Source: CAWHNT01 sp963830775
Lineage (GTDB): Bacteria > Pseudomonadota > Alphaproteobacteria > Geminicoccales > Geminicoccaceae
NCBI GenBank assembly: GCA_963830775.1
Contig: CAWHNT010000047.1
Location: 310,001 to 374,000, forward strand
DNA length: 64,000 bases
Direction: 5' to 3'
Below the pieces are notes generated by a model that made no database searches, was not told the DNA's origin, and saw nothing but the letters and a program-made list of their open reading frames with translations. Below are positions 60,917 to 64,000 of the stretch, one piece after another (position 1 is the first letter of the stretch; every line of letters starts with the position of its first letter). Position numbers and translations under genes: made by a program.

Positions 60917-61177
60917 TCACAGACCCCACAGCTCGTCATACTCCTGCTTCGTGGGCGCCGCCGATCCATCCACACCGGCCCTCTCGCGCCAGGCGAGCAG
61001 CGTCTCCCGCAGCCGGGCCACACGCTCGGCCCGTTCCGGATCCGTAGCGGCCGCATGCACCCGCTCCAGCCGCTGCTCCAGTGCCCGCTCGACCGCCGTG
61101 GTCAGCCGCTCGCCGGTGACGCTCGCCAGCTCACGGGCAAGCCGGTCAACGCGCTCGGAGGCGATGTGAAGGGCCAT
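60917..61177 (-). CDS. vapB: VapB-type antitoxin (Rv0623-like)
   Basis: About 86 residues beginning MALHIASERVDRLARELAS, with TGERLTTAVERALEQRLERV, as in the Rv0623-type antitoxin family. The N-terminal part binds DNA and the C-terminal part, ending EYDELWGL, should cover the toxin's active site. The ATG at 61177 is preferred to 61201 since the conserved domain starts there. It usually represses its own operon with the toxin. Confidence 0.85.
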   Translation of the reverse strand: MALHIASERVDRLARELASVTGERLTTAVERALEQRLERVHAAATDPERAERVARLRETLLAWRERAGVDGSAAPTKQEYDELWGL

Positions 61178-61293
61178 GATCGGTCTCAAGTTGTACATCA
61201 ATCAGGACCGTGTACAATTCTGGTGCGGCTCTGTCGAGAGGGAAGCCTGACCGTCCTTGACTCCCGCCACCCCGGCCCGACCTCTCGCGCATC

Positions 61294-63115
61294 ATGCCCC
61301 GCGATCTCGACGCGCTTTCCCGCACCACCGGCACGCCGCCCTTCAACCGCCAGGCCTTCCTCCGCCTTCTCACCCTGATCTGGCCACGTGACGAGCCGGG
61401 CTTCCGCCTGCGGCTCGGCCTCACCATCGGCCTCCTGGCCTTCGCGGCCCTCGTCAACGCCTGCGTCCCGCTCCTCTTCGCCCGTGCCGTCGACCAGTTC
61501 GCCGCCGCACCTGCGGCCCTGACCGCCCCTGTGGCCCTCCTCGTCGGCTATGTCGGTCTGCAATGGCTGGCCCGCATCTTCAACGAGCTGCGTTGGGCAC
61601 TTTACGGGCCCATCGAGCAGCGCCTGCGCCGCCGCACGGCATTGCGCGCCCTGGAGCATCTGCACGGGCTCTCGCTGGGCTTCCATCTCTCCCGCCGCAC
61701 CGGTGCCATCAGCCGGATCATGGACGAGGGCCTCTCGGGCCTGCGCGAGCTGCTCTTCGATTCCGTCTTCCTGATCCTGCCGCTCATGGCCGAGATGGTC
61801 TTCGTCACCTCGATCCTGCTCGTTCCGGGTCGAGCCGGTGTTCGCCGCCATCTTGGCTACCACGCTTGTCGTCTACGGCGTTGCCCTGGTCGCCGGCTCG
61901 GAATGGCTCCGCGCGCACCAGCGCCGGGCCGTGGCCGAGGGTGCGGTGGCACACGGCCAGGCGATCGACAGCCTGCTCAACTACGAGACCGTCAAATACT
62001 TCAACAACGAGGAGCATATCGCCGGCCGCTATGATCGCAGCCTCGCCGAGGTCGAGCGCCTGACCGTCAAGGCCCTGGCCTTCCGCAGCACCACCGGCGT
62101 CGTCCTGGTCACCATCCTGGCCGCCGGCATGGCCACGATCCTTCTCCTCTCCGCCCGCGGTGTCGCTGCCGGCACCATGACCGTGGGCGAGCTCGTCCTC
62201 GTCAACACCTACCTGCTCCAGCTCATCCGCCCGATGGAGCGCCTGGGCCAGCTCTATCGCTCGATCAAGCAGGCCTTCACCGACCTCGAGCACCTGCTCG
62301 ACCTCCTGGACGAGGAGCCCGAGGTGCAGGACCGCCCCGGTGCGCGCCCGCTCCCTCCCGGCCCCGGCGAGGTTACCTTCGAGCATGTCGGCTTCGCCTA
62401 CGGCCCCGGCCGCACCATCCTCGATGGCGTCACCTTCCGCATCCCGCCCGGCAAGAAGCTCGCCCTGGTCGGCCCCACCGGTGCCGGCAAATCCACCGTC
62501 GCGCGCCTGCTCTTCCGCTTCTACGACCCGGACGCCGGGCGCGTGCTGGTCGACGGCCACGATGTGCGGGACCTCACCCAGGCATCGCTGCGGGCCGCGA
62601 TGGCCGTGGTCCCGCAGGACACGGTCCTCTTCAACGACACCATCGGCTACAACATCGCCTTCGGTCGCCCCGACGCTCCGCCGGTCGAGATCGAGGCCGC
62701 TGCCCGTGCCGCCGCCCTCCACGACTTCATCGCCTCCCTCCCCGACGGCTACGGCACGCTGGTGGGCGAGCGCGGCCTCAAGCTCTCGGGCGGCGAGAAA
62801 CAGCGCGTGGCCCTCGCCCGCGCGGTCCTCAAGCGCCCCCGCATCATCATCCTGGATGAGGCCACCAGTGCTCTCGACAGCGCCACCGAGCGCCGTGTCC
62901 AGGCTGCCCTCGCCGAGATCTGCCGCGGCACCACCACCCTCGTGATCGCCCACCGCCTCTCCACCATCGTGGACGCGGCGGAGATCCTGGTCCTCGACCA
63001 CGGCCGCGTGGTCGAGCGCGGCACCCACCCCGACCTCCTGCGCCGGAACGGCCTCTACGCCCACCTCTGGCACCGTCAGGCGGCCGAGGGGACGCGCGTG
63101 AGTGCAGAAGCCTGA
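61294..63115 (+). CDS. Atm1/HMT-type ABC transporter, fused permease and ATPase (frameshift near 61828)
   Basis: About 606 residues, a half-size exporter that works as a dimer. The membrane domain begins RLRLGLTIGLLAFAALVNAC and contains GFHLSRRTGAISRIMDEG. After a one-base loss near 61828 the second frame continues as AILATTLVVYGVALVAGSEW with NYETVKYFNNEEH, the glutathione-binding region of the Atm1 family. The ATPase has LVGPTGAGKSTVARLL, signature LSGGEKQRVALARA and IIILDEATSALDS. Homologues export glutathione-linked sulphur species or metal complexes. No partner genes nearby. Confidence 0.92.
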
Positions 63116-63233
63116 CCCGTCGTGCGGTACCACCGTCTTCAAACATAGTCGGTGGACAGAGTCGGGCCCGCGAAACCCAATTCCGAGGCACCCCGAACTC
63201 GAGCGGCAGGCGTTCAGCGACCAGCCGCCGCGT

Positions 63234-64000
63234 ATGGAAGGCTGGTTCGACCCAATTGAGGCCGGGCTGCGGGAGCGGAGCCGCGGCATCGCCGGCGAAT
63301 TCGCGAGTAGGCGCTGAGCGAAGTCCTGAGGCGACTGATCGTGGCCGGCGATGTTCGCTCCTCGGGGCACCGGCGCGGCCGCCTATGGCGGCGACTGATC
63401 GGGCTCCTTCCGGCCGGTGGCGACCGGACCTGCCACGAGCCCGGCTGCAAGCTGAGAATGCTGCACCCGCGCGTGGCACAGTACCGCGCCGCTGCGCCAC
63501 GCGCGGCGATCCGCAAGGTCGGAGCCCCGATCGCCGGCGCCCAGCTCGCGGACAGCGACATGTGCCGGGCGCAGTCCGGCCTGGCCGACCTTGTCTGGTG
63601 CTGGGCGGTCGGCAGAGGCGTCGTCAGCCGGACGCGGCGAATTGTGGGGCCGTCTTGAAGGCCTGGTGCCGGCGTGACCCCGCCAGCGACGGCGCGGCCT
63701 GCCTCATCCTGGACAGGGCGGTGATGCGGGTGCGCGTGGACCGAAAGGCCACTGCGATCTCGTTGCCCGCAGTGCTCGGCGTCCGCCGCGACCGGCAAAA
63801 GGTTCCTGCTCACGGTCGAGAACATGGGCAGCGAGAGCGAGCCGGCCTGGCAGGTTATGCGCGATGACTTGATTGTGCGGCCTGCGAGCGGCGACATTCC
63901 CCATCGTCATTGGCATGGCCGGGCTGCAGACTGGTCGCGCCGTAGCTCGCCGTCCCGACGCCGCGGTGCACTGGTCCGCATGCACCGCAACCTGCCCGGC
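63234..64000 (+). mobile_element. IS256-family transposase remnant, runs off the window
   Basis: Scattered pieces in several frames match one IS256-type transposase in the right order. They are MEGWFDPIEAGLRERSRG at 63234, a GHRRGRLWRRLIG piece near 63360, GRGVVSRTRRIVG near 63615, LILDRAVMRVRVDRKATAIS then VLGVRRDRQK near 63700-63800, LLTVENMGSESEPAWQVMRDD near 63810-63870, and MHRNLPG at the window end. Stops, indels and missing parts between them show an old, inactive copy. Confidence 0.7.

Overview
The window is about 64 kb of very GC-rich DNA carrying typical alphaproteobacterial gene neighbourhoods: rluD next to rpoH (with the alphaproteobacterial QKKLFFNLR RpoH box), argD-argF-hslO, tamA-tamB, lemA with a DUF3137 gene, a cysteine-type intracellular PHB depolymerase, and opgG-opgH. 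A Rhodospirillales- or Geminicoccales-like soil or water alphaproteobacterium fits best; the exact lineage is inference. There are no rRNA genes, no CRISPR array and no prophage. One tRNA is present, tRNA-Leu(CAA).

Layout. 1-8.2 kb: end of a cyclic-nucleotide-binding protein, mfd, an acyltransferase, a 23S rRNA (uracil-5)-type methyltransferase, a small membrane protein, an RluD-type pseudouridine synthase and rpoH. 8.3-11.7 kb: a nest of decayed transposases (IS110, IS21 and IS5 types, all on the minus strand), a 101-residue ORF coupled to the IS110 transposase, and a 48-codon cysteine-rich ORF. 11.8-15.4 kb: argD-argF-hslO-lipoprotein operon (minus). 15.5-19.9 kb: acyl-CoA ligase and the lemA-DUF3137-membrane protein operon (plus). 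19.9-33.4 kb: a long minus-strand envelope block with metallophosphatase, galE, mscS, tamA, tamB, an ABC-2 permease, and a secreted hydrolase coupled to mlaA. 33.6-39.8 kb: an outer-membrane barrel plus a Wza-like export lipoprotein, an AmpG-like permease, a class A penicillin-binding protein and an orphan sugar ABC permease. 39.8-43.2 kb: a lower-GC accessory patch with two tiny overlapping membrane-protein genes, a glutathione transferase, a broken IS1 and a TupA-like ATP-grasp gene without a start codon. 43.5-55.3 kb: a glycan region, with GT4-GT4-GT39 on the plus strand converging on the opgG-opgH-GT4-GT2-GT4 operon on the minus strand. 55.5-64 kb: tRNA-Leu, hydrolase, phaZ, pgm, map, vapBC, an Atm1-type ABC exporter and an eroded IS256 transposase.

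Most of the window serves the cell envelope: outer-membrane assembly (TamAB), lipid asymmetry (MlaA), peptidoglycan (PBP, AmpG), osmotic adaptation (MscS, OpgGH) and surface polysaccharide (GalE, Pgm, Wza-like protein, glycosyltransferases). The most original feature is the tight fusion of the periplasmic-glucan genes opgGH with three extra glycosyltransferase genes through 4-nt start/stop overlaps, which suggests a decorated glucan or an unusual polymer.

Caution: about twenty genes, including essential ones such as mfd and argD, are each split by one or more single-base frame changes while both halves remain well conserved. This looks like indel error in the assembly rather than mass gene decay. 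Gene spans below cover the whole repaired gene and give the break positions.
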